Assembly: GCA_036927565.1 (NCBI GenBank)
Contig: JAYESD010000008.1
Location: 117,083,498 to 117,147,497, forward strand
Source: Tuctoria greenei
Taxonomy: Eukaryota; Streptophyta; Magnoliopsida; Poales; Poaceae
DNA length: 64,000 bases
Direction of reading: 5' to 3'
Under the pieces are notes generated by a model. It was not told the origin of the DNA. It ran no database searches and saw only the letters and a list, made by a program, of their open reading frames with translations. Numbering within the stretch: the stretch's first letter is position 1; each line of letters starts with the position of its first letter. Made by a program: the position numbers and the translations under genes. Positions 1 to 10,494 of this stretch are shown one piece after another.

Positions 1-63
1 AACATCAAACTCCCCTATCACTTTAGTAGTGTAGGGAGATCTGCCGGTTCCAAATCACCGACA
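1..63 (+). mobile_element. Terminal fragment of a Tat-like gypsy LTR
   Basis: Read on the opposite strand, this stretch begins TGTCGGTGATTTGGAACC and continues with GGCAGATCTCC. That closely matches the inner end of the LTR at 53144-53859, which begins TGTCGGTGTTTGGAACC on the plus strand. The LTR terminus therefore lies at about position 63, and the rest of the element lies left of the window. No primer-binding site follows it. It abuts, and cuts, a gypsy gag reading frame on the minus strand. Confidence 0.6.
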
Positions 64-102
64 CCCGCCATCGTCGCGTGCTATGTACGCTCGTTTGCTC
101 AG

Positions 103-1181
103 GCAATCTCTCATCATATGACCAAGTCCCTGGCAGCGGTGACACTTAATGTCGGAAGTACGACCCGTAGAAGGAGTGGACGACGAAGGCTTGAATGATG
201 TCGCCTTGCTTCCTTCCGGCACGCGAGAAGGTGGAGCAGCAGGTATAGTTCGTTAGCCGCCATTGGGTGGCGTAGTCGCTGCACGGGGGGTCGAAGATGG
301 TGCTGTTTGGATTGTGTAGTCGCTGCACGCGGCGTGAAGTTGCTCCTCGTGCGTTGTTGCTGTTGTTGTCGGCCTTGCAATTCTTTTTCTGCCAACATAG
401 CAAGCTGAAACAATCTGTTAACATTATCATATTCCTTGTAATCAATAATTTCCTGAATTTCACGCCTCAACCGCCCATAAAAATGAGCTATTTTATCATC
501 CATGTCCTCTACTACCCCACAACGCAGCATACCCTTTTTTAACTCTTGATAATACTCCTCTACGGACATGTTACCTTGTTCTAAACGCTGCAATTTTTTG
601 CGAAGGTCATGCTGAAAAGATGGAGGAACAAATCGAACACGCATAGCTTTCTTTAATCTATCCCATGTTGGAGGAGCAATTCTAGTTTTAACAAGTTCAT
701 TCCACCATATGATAGCAAAGTCCTTAAACTCACTAGTGGCTTTACGAACTCTATGTTGTTCAGGAACAAGATGGGAATTAAATTTTTGCTCTACTGTCAT
801 CTCCCAATCAAGATAAGCCTCAGCATCATAAGCACCAGAAAAAGAGGGTATAGTAAATTTCACTTTAGCAAAAGGATCATCAGGAGCACGATTATAATTG
901 TTATGATTATTACCTCCCATACCTCGATGATAAAGTGGCAGTCTTAGCTGATTATTGTGATCTTCCAGATCATCATAAGAATTGTCTTCTTGTCTTCCAG
1001 CGAGAGGCAACCGAGCCTCAAAAGTATTCATCCAAAGAGCAAGGTCATCCGGTTGGCGAGTCACGTTCGCCAACGACTCCTCCGTTGCTGCGTTGTATTT
1101 GGCGAACATATCTATCATGGTCTTCATCATATCATGTAACTCAGCATGTTGAACACATTCATCATAATTGTCTTCTCCTGC
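103..1181 (-). pseudogene. gag: Gypsy gag (capsid and zinc knuckle), frameshifted
   Basis: Gag packages the retrotransposon RNA in cytoplasmic particles. The likely start is the ATG at 1181 (MAGEDNYDE); upstream codons are open but unlike gag. A retrotransposon gag domain is clear in the middle, with WWNELVKTRIAPPTWDRL followed by VEEYYQELKKGMLRCG and the closing LFQLAMLAEKELQGR, at about residues 170-285. A Gln run follows at about residue 290. The frame then shifts: the CCHC zinc knuckle (CHRCQGLGHMMRDC, 103-144) is read in a different frame from the capsid part. The knuckle frame runs into a stop at 55-57 inside the adjoining LTR fragment, so gag-pol is cut there. Confidence 0.8.
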
Positions 1182-2421
1182 CATTGTTAGTAGGAAACAA
1201 AAGACAAAAAAATATGTTATCCCTATCAACTACAGTGACAATGTGGAAGGTGGAAGAATCTCTCTCGCTCTAGCGTCTTACCACGCTCTTACAAGTGTTC
1301 AGGTGGTGTGGACGGTGAGATGAACTAATGAAGCGTGTGATGATTGCAAAGGTACCTGTTATGCTCAAGAGAAAGGTGGAGCTTGGATGGCACAATATGG
1401 TGGCTAAAAAGCAGAAAATCGTTAACAGCTAAACAAAGTTGAATAAGTATTCAATGTAGGAAACTGTTGCTGGTCAACCGAGTGCCCTAGAGCCTGGCAC
1501 AACACAAGGAAGTATCAAGGCAAAAGAAAGACAAAATGATATAGCCAACAAAACAGCACCAAGTGGTATAGGCCAATTGCTTTAATATGTGTGCTCTTCA
1601 CTATTTTTTTCTTTCTTTTTTGTAATATTTTATTGATATTTTTTCTTTACTTAGGAGCACGAAGATATGAAGCACACAAATTTGCAGCTCAATTGGATGT
1701 AATATGCGGCCTATAGAAAATCAAGAAGATTCTTTAAAATTCGTGTTGAAACTTTGAAGGCTGGATAACCTATCTTCCAAGGGGAATTTGGGCAATCTAA
1801 TTTCGCCGAACGCGGCTACACTGCGGAAAATCAGATGCGAAATTTTGCATAGATGAATTTGATAAAAAAATCGCCCGATTTCGAGTTCGTATGCCAAAGT
1901 TATGGTCGTTTTAAGGTACACTGTCCGAGTTACGTTTTTTTTATGTTGATTCTAACTCGGTTTGAGAACAGAACTCGCAATCGGGTATGAAAACAATCGG
2001 GAATTTGCACAGCAACTAATGGGGTGGTGTGTGATGATTCAAGGATGAATGGCACAAAGGTTCGTCACCTAATCTAGGGCTGGCGATGCCGGAGTTCACG
2101 CAAGGCGGCTAGCTAGGGCAAACCGATGAACGTGGTGGATCGGTTTGTTATTTAGGGATTGTGGAATAGGTGTCGAATAAAAAGAAAAAAAAAAGACGAA
2201 ACATGATAACTAGGACACAAAACACAAAGCTAAACCAGCAACAAGACTCGACCACACGAATGCAAACTCAACAATGCAAACTGAAAAACAAAACTGCAGG
2301 CACTATAGTCTGGGAAGCGGTAAAAACGATCTATTTTTTTGTGGCTTTTCTGTGGACTCTAGGTACGAAACAAAATCGATCTAATGGAAGGAAAACAAAG
2401 ATACCTCACGGGCAACCTAGA

Positions 2422-2433
2422 AATCTGATACCA
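2422..2433 (-). other. Primer-binding site of the gypsy element
   Basis: The minus strand reads TGGTATCAGATT. Its first ten bases match the usual plant initiator tRNA-Met primer site TGGTATCAGAGC. It lies five bases inside the LTR end at 2439, as expected. Confidence 0.7.
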
Positions 2434-2438
2434 ATTGA

Positions 2439-3232
2439 TGAGTAGGTTTAGGCTCGATCTTCTGAAAGGTATGTCGATTGGGGTGGAGAACTCGACGTTG
2501 ATGATCCGCGGCACTCGAACGGTTCAAGTACCTTTGCAATAACTACACCACGGCTCTGTTGGTTATCAACCGTGCTGCACACGCTTGACCTCGCCAAGAA
2601 GGCTAATCCCTGCATGTGCAACCGAGAACACGAGCAAGAACGTCGAAGACACGATCGGAAATCACGAAGTTGGGGTCTCACAAACCGTAGAACGGCGATA
2701 TTATTGATCTAAGCAAAACCCATCGAATATGACCGGCGGCTGCAGTATTTATAGGCTAGGGTTCGACCAAAACACTATTAGACGCGTCCCTAATGGACTC
2801 TTACGGGATACAAGGCCCAAAGGCCCAATTCGGTGGCGCAGCACCGGACAGAAATCTAAACTCGACTTGTTTTGACGATTCCCAATGCCTCCGGAGGAAT
2901 TTTGAGGTGGGACCAGAACTATTGGAAATTTTATCTTCTCCTCTTTCCGTGCATATGTATAACGTCGAAAACGGAGTCCTTATGCCTCCTGGGTGTCCGT
3001 TTTAAGGTGGACTGCTCCTGGACTTCGAGTTGAACTTGAGTTCGAGTTGTAAACTGTTTCCATCAACTTGTGGATGTCCCAGCTGGTTCTCCACGCTCCC
3101 ATGGCCTCCTTCCTTCACTTGTTGATCTTCTCCATTATTCCTAATAACAATTAAATCATCACATAGCAATCTATTATCAAACTCATATGCAAAAGAAGTT
3201 AGGAACGAATTCACCTGCTGATTTAATAACCA
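2439..3232 (-). repeat. 5' LTR of the minus-strand gypsy element
   Basis: On the minus strand it starts TGGTTATTAA at 3232 and ends CTACTCA at 2439, next to the primer-binding site. That gives about 794 bp with TG...CA ends. A TATA box (TATAAATA, 2746-2753) divides U3 from R. Unlike the other LTRs here, its U3 holds no CGGACTAGTCCG array. The outer edge is inferred from the TG and from where the host ORF is interrupted. Confidence 0.65.
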
Positions 3233-3235
3233 TGC

Positions 3236-4012
3236 TCATGCTCTTGTGATTGGTCCTTGCAGTTCAATGTGCGTCTCCGCTGTTGTGATGTCCTCATCAA
3301 CAGGCTTCTTCATGCTTTGGTAGACAAGACAGTAATAATCACTATGAAAGTCACACCAAAACCGAGGGTCGGCGGTGCTCCTCTCATACTTGTAGACCTT
3401 TTCCATTCGGAGCCTTCTTGCTTTCTCGGCTCCTTTCCCATGGAAGACATTGGCAGCTATTTCACGCTGCCTGTTGGGATTTCTCTCAGGAGTGTGCACT
3501 TCCAAGGGGCCAATCGGTTTGACTTTACCTTTCTCCTTGATCACAGGGCATGCGGCTCTCTTCGCCGATATCTTCACAGTGGGCTTCCTTTTCTTGGGCT
3601 CTACAGGAGCCGGAGCCTTGGCCTTCTTCAGATCTCGCTCGATCCAGCGTTCAGCAATGTCTTCTTGGGCTGGCTCCTTGCCCTTGTCTTTCTCTCCAAT
3701 TGTCACAAGTCTCTTCCTCTTGGAGACTCGTGCAGCAGCGGCCTGAGAGTTATGAGCCTCGCGCTCCTCTCTCTTCTTATGGAGTTCCTTGCGGGACTCC
3801 TCAATGGCCCGAGCCATTGCTTCATCTTCGTCCTAGGCCATAGCTGCGGCCCTGGCTTGTTGCTTCTTCGCCGCCTTTGCCCTTTCTCGCTGCTCGAGAA
3901 ACTTCTCAGCAGCCGCAACCTCAGCTCTTGCCCGTTCCGCGCCAAGGCGAAGCTACTCCGCCTCCCACTCGGGGTCAGTGGGGGGAGAAGCGGATCGGCG
4001 AGGAGCTGCCAT
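3236..4012 (-). pseudogene. SIRE downstream (post-pol) ORF, broken
   Basis: The ATG at 4012 opens a basic, Lys/Arg- and Ala-rich protein with two early in-frame stops, one after about 20 codons and one near 3833. The open part (3236-3817) starts MARAIEESRKELHKKREE, is strongly charged, and ends with FWCDFHSDYYCLVYQSMKKP. A homologous segment (IWSDIHCDYYQTVYLHMK) occurs at about 13527-13580 in the plus-strand copy, so this is a conserved ORF and not chance. Such post-pol ORFs in grass SIRE elements are annotated as plant transposon protein or env-like; their role is not established. The ORF ends where the gypsy LTR is inserted. It lies on the same strand as pol. Confidence 0.65.
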
Positions 4013-4017
4013 CGCTG

Positions 4018-4700
4018 CTGAAACAGGAGGAAAACAAGAGATAGGGGGTCAAGGAAGTTGAATAATGCGAAAGAAATCACGAGAAACATCCAAAGTTAGG
4101 GTTTGGCCTGTGTACACCGGACTTGTCCGCCCCAGGGGCAGACTAGTCCGCCGGGCGGACTAGTCAGCCTAGCACCGGACTAGTCCGGTTTACACAGGTT
4201 AAACCCTAACTCTAACGGTTTTTCGAGAAATCTTGGAATTGAGTCGCAATATTCCTAGGCTATGATCACAGGGTTACTAGAAGCAACATTAATGAAGAGG
4301 CATCTATCAAAAACTCAATGAATCAAGAATGAGGCAAGATTTTGAAAAGTGAGGGATACCTCTTCAAATCTTGAGAAAACGATGGAATCGGGGATGGATC
4401 GCGTCGCGAGTGATCGGAGAAAGTTTCCCACACCTCGGGGGCTTCCAATGCACGGATTGGAATCGGTTTTTGTTGGATGGAATCGAAAATCGCCGAAGGA
4501 GGGCAGTTTCACGCGTGTGGGAGAGAGAGAGATAGCCAAATGGAGAAGTGGAGGGGTCGGCCGCCTCCTGGGGGGTTTAAGTCCCCAGGGGCCAGACTAG
4601 TCCGGTTAAGGGGACGGACTAGTCCGGTCAGCGGAACAGACCCAGACCAGTCTGGATCCGGACTTGTCCGGCCGTAGGGCGGACTAGTCCGGTCCTAGGA
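4018..4700 (-). promoter_or_regulatory. Possible internal promoter, leader and intron of SIRE downstream ORF
   Basis: In minus-strand order I see palindrome array A (4593-4695), a TTTAA element (4576-4580), a CT-rich leader (about 4519-4545), a splice-donor-like GAAGAG|GTATCC (GT at 4358-4359), array B (4119-4183), and a pyrimidine-rich acceptor TTTCAG ending at 4018. The downstream ORF starts at 4012. The implied intron is 342 nt. The same order occurs in the plus-strand copy at 12271-13112. Function as a promoter is inferred only from this layout. Confidence 0.4.
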
Positions 4701-4912
4701 GGCTGAAAACATATTTATTTGTGTTTTAGCCACTATAGATGATCCTTTTGGACATATTGCCACAACAAAACTTTATGAATATGGTCAGTAAGCAATCAAC
4801 ATTCAAACTATGACCATAACTCACAAAGTCACTAGTTTGTCAAATATTTTGGAGAAAATCAAGATAGAGATGAATTTCTCAAACACATGCATTCTTTTGA
4901 ATAAGGCGTATT
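4701..4912. other. Linker after pol, no coding content
   Basis: AT-rich linker between the end of RNase H and array A. It contains the segment complementary to TTGCTTACTGACCATATTCAT, which is nearly identical in the plus-strand SIRE copy at about 12159-12179. That match shows that 12149 onward is the same region of another copy. I see no ORF. Confidence 0.6.
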
Positions 4913-6406
4913 TTAAGCCACATTTCGAGAATCTAAGATATTGATCTCACTCCTAAGCTCACAAAATCGCTTCTCATCTAGGGGCTTGGTGAATATGTCA
5001 GCTAGTTGGTTCTCGGTTCTCACATGGGAAATCACTATATCCCGCTTTAAGGAATGATCTCTCAAGAAGTGGTGTCTAATGTCTATGTGTTTGGTCCTTG
5101 AATGCTCAACCGGATTATGGGCTATTTTGATGGCGCTCTCATTGTCACATAGGAGAGGAATATGGCGCCAGTTCATACCATAATCCGTTAGAGTTTGTCG
5201 CATCCAAAGAAATTGTGCACAACAACTTCCGGCTGCGACATACTCCGCTTCGGCTGTGGAAAGAGCAATGGAGTTTTGTTTCTTAGAGGACCATGACACT
5301 AAGGATCTACCCAAGAATTGGCATGTCCCGGATGTGCTCTTTCTATCAACTTTGCACCCCGCATAATCCGCATCGGAATAGCCAATAAGGTTAAACTTGG
5401 ATCCTTTGGGATACCAAAGTCCTAGGCTAGGTGTGTGAACTAAATATCTAAGAATTCTCTTCATGGCGGTCATATGACACACCTTTGGTGCAGCTTGAAA
5501 ACGTGCACACATACACACACTTAGCATAATATTCGGTCTAGATGCACAAAGATATAACAAAGAACCAAACATGGAACGATATACCTTTTGGTCCACACTT
5601 GGACCATCTTCATTGAGGTCTAAGTGTCCATTTGTTTCCATAGGCGTCTTGATGGGTTTGGTCTTGTCCATGTCAAACTTCTTTAGTATGTCTTGAGTGT
5701 ATTTCGTTTGACTTATGAACGTGCCTTCTTTGAGTTGCTTGACTTGGAAACCTAAAAAGAACTTCAACTCCCCCATCATAGACATCTCAAATCTTTCCAT
5801 CATTATCTTAGAAAACTCATCACAAAACACTTTGTTAGTAGAACCAAATATAATGTCATCGACATATATTTGGCACACAAAGAGATCATCATTAAAGTGC
5901 TTTGTAAAGAGAGTGTAATCAACTTTTCCTATCTTAAAACCATTTTGAATTAGAAAGTCTCTAAGACACTCATACCAAGCTCTAGGAGCTTGTTTGAGGC
6001 CATAGAGAGCCTTACACAATTTGAAGACATAGTTTGGGAAGTCTTGGTCTTCAAAGCCCGGTGGTTGCTCCACATAGACTTCCTCCTAGATTGGACCATT
6101 TAGGAACACACTCTTGACGTCCATTTGGTAAAGCTTAAAATCATGGTGATTAGCAAAGGCAAGTAATATACGAATTGATTCTAGCCTAGCTACGGGAGCA
6201 AAGGTTTCATCAAAATCCAAACCTTCGACTTGTGAGTACCCCTTAGCCACAAGTCGTGCCTTGTTCCTTGTCACCATGCCATGCTCATCTTGCTTGTTGC
6301 GGAACACCCACTTGGTGCCCACAACATTTGCTTGTGGATGCTTGACAAGCTCCCAAACTTTGTTCCTCTCAAAGTTTATATCTCCTCTTGCATGGCCACC
6401 ACCCAA
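4913..6406 (-). pseudogene. pol: Copia reverse transcriptase and RNase H
   Basis: This copies the element RNA into DNA. The first block (6086-6406) carries the copia RT N-terminal motifs WVFRNKQDEHG, KARLVAKGYSQ and DFDETFAPVARLE. An in-frame stop sits near 6086, and the frame resumes at 6073 with QPPGFED, LCKALYGLKQAPRAWY and the catalytic YVDD (in CQIYVDDIIFGST, about residue 69). RNase H follows, with acidic motifs in GYSDADYAGC, STAEAEYVA and LLCDNESAI, and the late motif HIDIRHHFLRD. The C-terminus (NQLADIFTKPL) is intact. Only the one stop interrupts RT, so catalytic residues are preserved, although the copy is disabled elsewhere. Confidence 0.9.
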
Positions 6407-6783
6407 TCCGGGTCTCTCAATGCATCTTCAACCTTATGGGGCTCCAAAGAATATACAAAGGAGTAATGTTCACAAAAATTTGCAATACGAGAACGAGTGA
6501 TTACCCCTTTAGTGATGTCTCCTGGGATGTTGTCAACGGGGTGATCCCGTTGAACACTTTGATGCACACGAGGATGTGGAGGTTGAACTCTTGAGTCATC
6601 ATAATCCTCTTCTTCTTCTTTGTCCCCCCCCTTGATGTATGCTTGCCTCTTGACTTTTGTCTTCTTGATCATGTTGAGGTGCCACTTGTCCATCTTCAAC
6701 TTGATCGCGTGGGGGATGACTTGCATCATCTTGTTCTTGGTCACTTGAGCATTGAGGTTGTTCTTGTGGTCGAACATCTCCAA
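6376..6783 (-). pseudogene. Integrase-RT linker, frameshifted
   Basis: The spacer between the integrase C-terminus and RT is read in another frame. It is rich in His, Gln and Asp (HPRVHQSVQRDHPVDNIPGD). It ends with the conserved run-in to copia RT, FVYSLEPHKVEDALRDPDWV then MQEEI. It is out of frame both with the integrase upstream and with the RT block at 6086-6406, so two frameshifts separate integrase from RT. Confidence 0.6.
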
Positions 6784-7654
6784 GTGCCATCCTCCTAAGA
6801 GCTTCTTGTGGATAGTCTTCTTGATCTAGCACACTTTGATCAACTTGCTCCACTTGGGAGCCATTAGTTTCATCAAACACCACGTCGCGTGCTATTTCAA
6901 CAATTTCAGAGGATTTGTTGAAGACACGGCAGGCGTGGGTGTTTGAGTCATAACCAAGCAAGAAACCTTCATCGAACTTTGAAGCAAACTTCGAAGTCCT
7001 AGGCTTATTGTTGAGAATATAGCACTTGCTCCCAAAAACATGAAAGTAAGAGACATTGGGTTTCTTACCAACTAGAAGCTCATAGGGAGTCTTCTTGAGG
7101 AGGCGGTGGAGGTACAATCGGTTGACGGCGTGGCAAGCGGTGTTAACCGCCTCTTCCCAAAACCGATCCAATGTCTTGTACTCATCAAGCATCGTCCTTG
7201 ACATCCCAATGAGTGTCCTATTCTTCCGTTCCGCCACCCCATTTTGTTGAGGAAAGTATGGAGCTGAAAATTCATGCTTGATGCCCTCCTCATCCAGAAA
7301 TTCTTCCACTTGAGTATTCTTGAACTCGGTGTCATTGTCGCTTCTTATAGCCTTGATTCTTGAGGCGAACTCATTTTGAGCTCTCCTCAAGAACCTCTTG
7401 AGGACACCGTGAGTTTCACCCTTATCATGCAAGAAGAACACCCAAGTGAAACGAGAAAAATCGTCAACAATAACAAGACCATATTTGTTACCGCCAATGC
7501 TAATGTAGGTTATTGGCCCGAAAAGGTCCATATGTAGCAGCTCCAACGGTCTTGTTGTCGTCATGATGTTCTTGGAGGGGTGTTGAGCTCTCACTTGCTT
7601 CCTCGCTTGGCAAGCACTACATGGCCTATCCTTTTCAAATACAACATTTTTCAA
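6599..7654 (-). pseudogene. pol: Copia integrase
   Basis: Inserts the cDNA into the genome. The zinc-binding cysteines are seen in CSACQARKQ; the matching His residues (WLWHRRLAHVG) lie just upstream at the end of the protease ORF, across an in-frame stop near 7685. The catalytic core shows the DD(35)E residues: Asp in VIVDDFSRFTW, Asp in AIRSDNDTEF, and Glu in QQNGVAERKNRT. The C-terminal part has PYELLVGKKPNVSYFHVFG and FLLGYDSNTHACRVFN, typical of copia. The frame shifts at about residue 340 into the linker before RT. Confidence 0.85.
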
Positions 7655-7684
7655 ACCATAGATGTGCTCGCCCTTAAGAAGCTT

Positions 7685-8122
7685 TTATAAGTTCCTCATC
7701 CCAACATGGGCTAGCCTTCTATGCCAGAGCCATCCCATGTTGGTTTTCGCCATTAAGCATGTGTCAAGTTGAGCTTTATCCGAGGCAAAATCCACAACAT
7801 AAAGCTTTCGCTTGAGCACACCCTTAAAAGCGATTGAGTTATCACTTCTTCTAAGGACGCTCACACCCTCATTAGTGAAAACACAATTATAACCCTTGTC
7901 ACATAGTTGTGATATGGACAAGAGGTTATAGTCTAGAGAATTAATATGCAAAACGTGAGAAAGAGTATGTTGGGGAGAAATGATAATTTTACCGGAGCCA
8001 AGGATTTTCCCTCGGCTATTGTCCCCAAAGAGGATCCCTTCATTTGGATCATCATGTTCCTCATATTCCTCGAACATATTCCTCTCTCCGGTCATGTGGT
8101 TTGTGCACCCACTATCGAGCAC
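7685..8122 (-). pseudogene. pol: Copia aspartic protease and gag-pre-integrase region
   Basis: The protease that cleaves the polyprotein has its active-site motif intact at the start of this segment (LDSGCTNHMTG). The flap and core regions follow (VLHINSLDYNLLSISQL). After about residue 100 comes the gag-pre-integrase segment, ending with the His residues of the integrase zinc finger (LWHRRLAHVGM). The segment is frameshifted relative to the gag ORF upstream. A stop separates it from integrase at 7685. The natural reading continues upstream without an obvious ATG, as expected for a polyprotein. Confidence 0.85.
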
Positions 8123-8162
8123 CCATTTGGATCCACCGGAGGAGTACGCCTAAAAAACAAGA

Positions 8163-10442
8163 TTATGCCTTCCTTTTAGGTACCCAAGCGGAGTTGGGTC
8201 CTTTGAAGTTAGTGGTGAGGCATTTGGGCACCCACACGCAAGGCTTGGGGCTCTTGCGGAGTGGCCCAACATATCTAGCATATACTTTGCCATACTTGTT
8301 CCTCATCAAAACATATGATGCATCAAAATCATGAAATAGAGGATGTTGTTCAGATTTAGGCATGTAAGTGCTAGTTGAAGTGTTTTTGCCAATTTTAGTT
8401 GTGGATGAGCTTCCCTTGACAAAAACAATCAAGTCTTTGCCATACTTGGAGGTTTTGGCATTTTGCTTTCCACTTCTAGTATAACCAAGAACATCCTTGA
8501 CATTGGGAGGTCTTGTGTTGGTGTATGCACTTCGTGCATATGTCACCTTCTCTTTGTCAAAGATCCGACCCTTAGGTGCTTGTTTGCCTTGAGTCAACTT
8601 AAGCTCATCCTTTAATTTAAGAATCAAGTTAGAGCATTTGCAGGTAGAGATTGCTTCGGATGCAACCTTTGAGGAGGATGAGCTTTTGGAGGAAGAGGCT
8701 ACATTAGTCTTAAGGGACTCAACTTGAGTCTCAAGTATATTGTTAACTTTTGCCAAGTTTCCAAGTTTATCCTTGAGCTCAATGGTTGTGTCCTCAAGAC
8801 TTGAGCATGTTTTCTTGCTTACAGCAAGTTCATGCTCCAATGCCTTGATCTTCTCTCTCTCAAGCTCAAGGAGCTCAATGAGCTCTTTACATCTTTCCTT
8901 TTCTTGGATAAGCATGTCCTCTTGCCTATCTATGAGCTCCTCCTTCTCAAAAATCTCATCCGAGAGCAGTTTCATTCTTCGCAATGTGCTCTTTCTTATA
9001 TCTTTAAGCATGTACTCGTTTTAACTAGCACTATCAAAATCATCATGGGAGGATATGGAAGAGGATGAGTTAGAGGTAACCTTTCTTCTTCCTTGTTTTG
9101 CCATGAGGCAAGTTGGCTTGTGGTCGTAGAGGTTAGGGAAGAGCTTGCTTCCCTTGGAACTCCTCCCGTTGGCAATGGTTGCCATCTTCTCCTCGTCTTT
9201 GGAAGAGGAGGACTCATCGTTGGAGTCCCATTCCTCGCCCAAGTGAGCATGATCGGAGGGCCTCTTCTTCTTGTAGAACTTCTTCTCTTGCAGCTTGCCC
9301 TCCTTCTTCTTCTTGCCCTCTTCATGTGGGCAATATATAATGAAGTGCCCGTATTCGCCACAATTGTAGCAAGCCCTCTTGGTTTTGGGCCTTGCCTTTT
9401 CATTGCCCTTGCTCTCATGATTGTATCCTCCTTTTCTTCTTCTCATCATTCTCTTGAAGTTGTTGATGAAGAGGGTCTCTTCCTCATCGGAGTCAAGGCT
9501 CTCCCCATCATCTTCGCTTTGCTCTTTTGAGGAGGATGTCGCTTTGAGTGCAACATCCTTCATCTTCAAGGCGGTGAACCTTTGGAGGTCATTGTAGAAG
9601 AGCGCCTCCTTCTCCATGATCTCCTGGTTGATGATCCTTCCAAGGACCTCCTCCGGGGTCATTTTGGCAAACCCCAAGCTTTCTCGAATCATGGAGCAAA
9701 GAGAGACATTTCTAGGCATGAATGCCCGAATCATCCTCTTCACCACCTCGTGGTCTGTCCATTTGGTACAGCCATAGGATATACTCTTGTTGATGAGTAG
9801 CTTTAGGCGGTTGTACATCTCTTGAGGAGATTCACCATCCATAATGGCAAACCTCCTAAGCTCTCCTTCAATGAGCTCAATATTTGCTTCTTTCACGACT
9901 CGATTGCCTTCATGATCCGTCTTGAGGGTGTCCCAAATATCCTTGGCCACCTCAAGTCCATCCACTCGGTTTAACTCATCTCTTGAGAGAGATGAGATGA
10001 TCACTCCGGCCGCTTGAGCATTGCGGTGAAGGAGCACGACTTGCTCCGTAGTGTTATCTTCTTCATTCTTCGGGATGTGCACCCCGGTCAACACGATTTG
10101 CCATAGTGAGGGGTTCTGTGACACAAGGTGGATCTTCATGTTGTGCTTCCACATCCCGTAGTCGGTTCCATCGAATTGGGGAGGCTTCCCCAATGGGATG
10201 GAAAGGTAGTGGTTGTTGGAGACAAGGCGTTCATAGTTGTAGCCTTGTTGGTTGTAGTTGATTGTGCCACCCGATGTGGAGATTGAGGTATCAACCTTGG
10301 GAATCTTCAACTTCTCCTGAAGTTTCGCCTTGAGCTGGCGAATTTCTTTGTCATCCGTTGATTTGTCTTGATAGAAGAGAATCTCTTCAGGGGTTGCTTG
10401 GATCTCACTGGTTGAGACTTCTTCGTACCCCACTCCGGCCAT
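8163..10442 (-). pseudogene. gag: SIRE-type gag with zinc knuckle and coiled coil
   Basis: The ATG at 10442 (MAGVGYEEVST) lies 39 bp inside the primer site. The capsid-like domain includes SIPLGKPPQFDGTDYGMWKH and GELRRFAIMDGESPQEMYNR (about residues 80-215). A CCHC zinc knuckle, CYNCGEYGHFIIYC, is at residues 358-371. An in-frame TAA at about 9018-9023 interrupts the ORF, which then resumes in the same frame at 9011. The second part (8163-9011) has a long Glu/Lys/Leu heptad region (about 8670-9000) predicted to form a coiled coil, then a Ser-rich patch. This long gag is characteristic of SIRE/Maximus elements. A plus-strand homologue lies at 24904-25775. Confidence 0.88.
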
Positions 10443-10480
10443 CTTCTCTCCGAGTTGTTAGACTCTTTAGGGAGAGACCT

Positions 10481-10492
10481 GCTCTGATACCA
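10481..10492 (-). other. Primer-binding site of the minus-strand SIRE element
   Basis: The minus strand reads TGGTATCAGAGC, a full 12-base match to the usual plant initiator tRNA-Met primer site. It lies two bases from the LTR end. Confidence 0.9.
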
Positions 10493-10494
10493 AT

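Larger units (their letters stand above)
64..3232 (-). mobile_element. Ty3/gypsy retrotransposon, 5' part (LTR, leader, gag)
   Basis: In minus-strand order this holds a 5' LTR (2439-3232), a tRNA-Met-type primer site, a leader of about 1.25 kb (1182-2421) with no coding content, and gag (103-1181). Protease, RT and integrase are missing because a Tat-like LTR end interrupts gag at about 63. The right edge falls inside the downstream ORF of a SIRE-type element on the same strand, so this gypsy copy inserted into that element. The gag sequence is of a kind common in grass gypsy elements; I cannot assign the lineage securely. Confidence 0.75.

Noticed and set aside
3257..4021. 254-codon plus-strand ORF
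   Set aside because: It is the antisense shadow of the SIRE downstream ORF, whose homology to 13106-14340 fixes the minus strand as coding.
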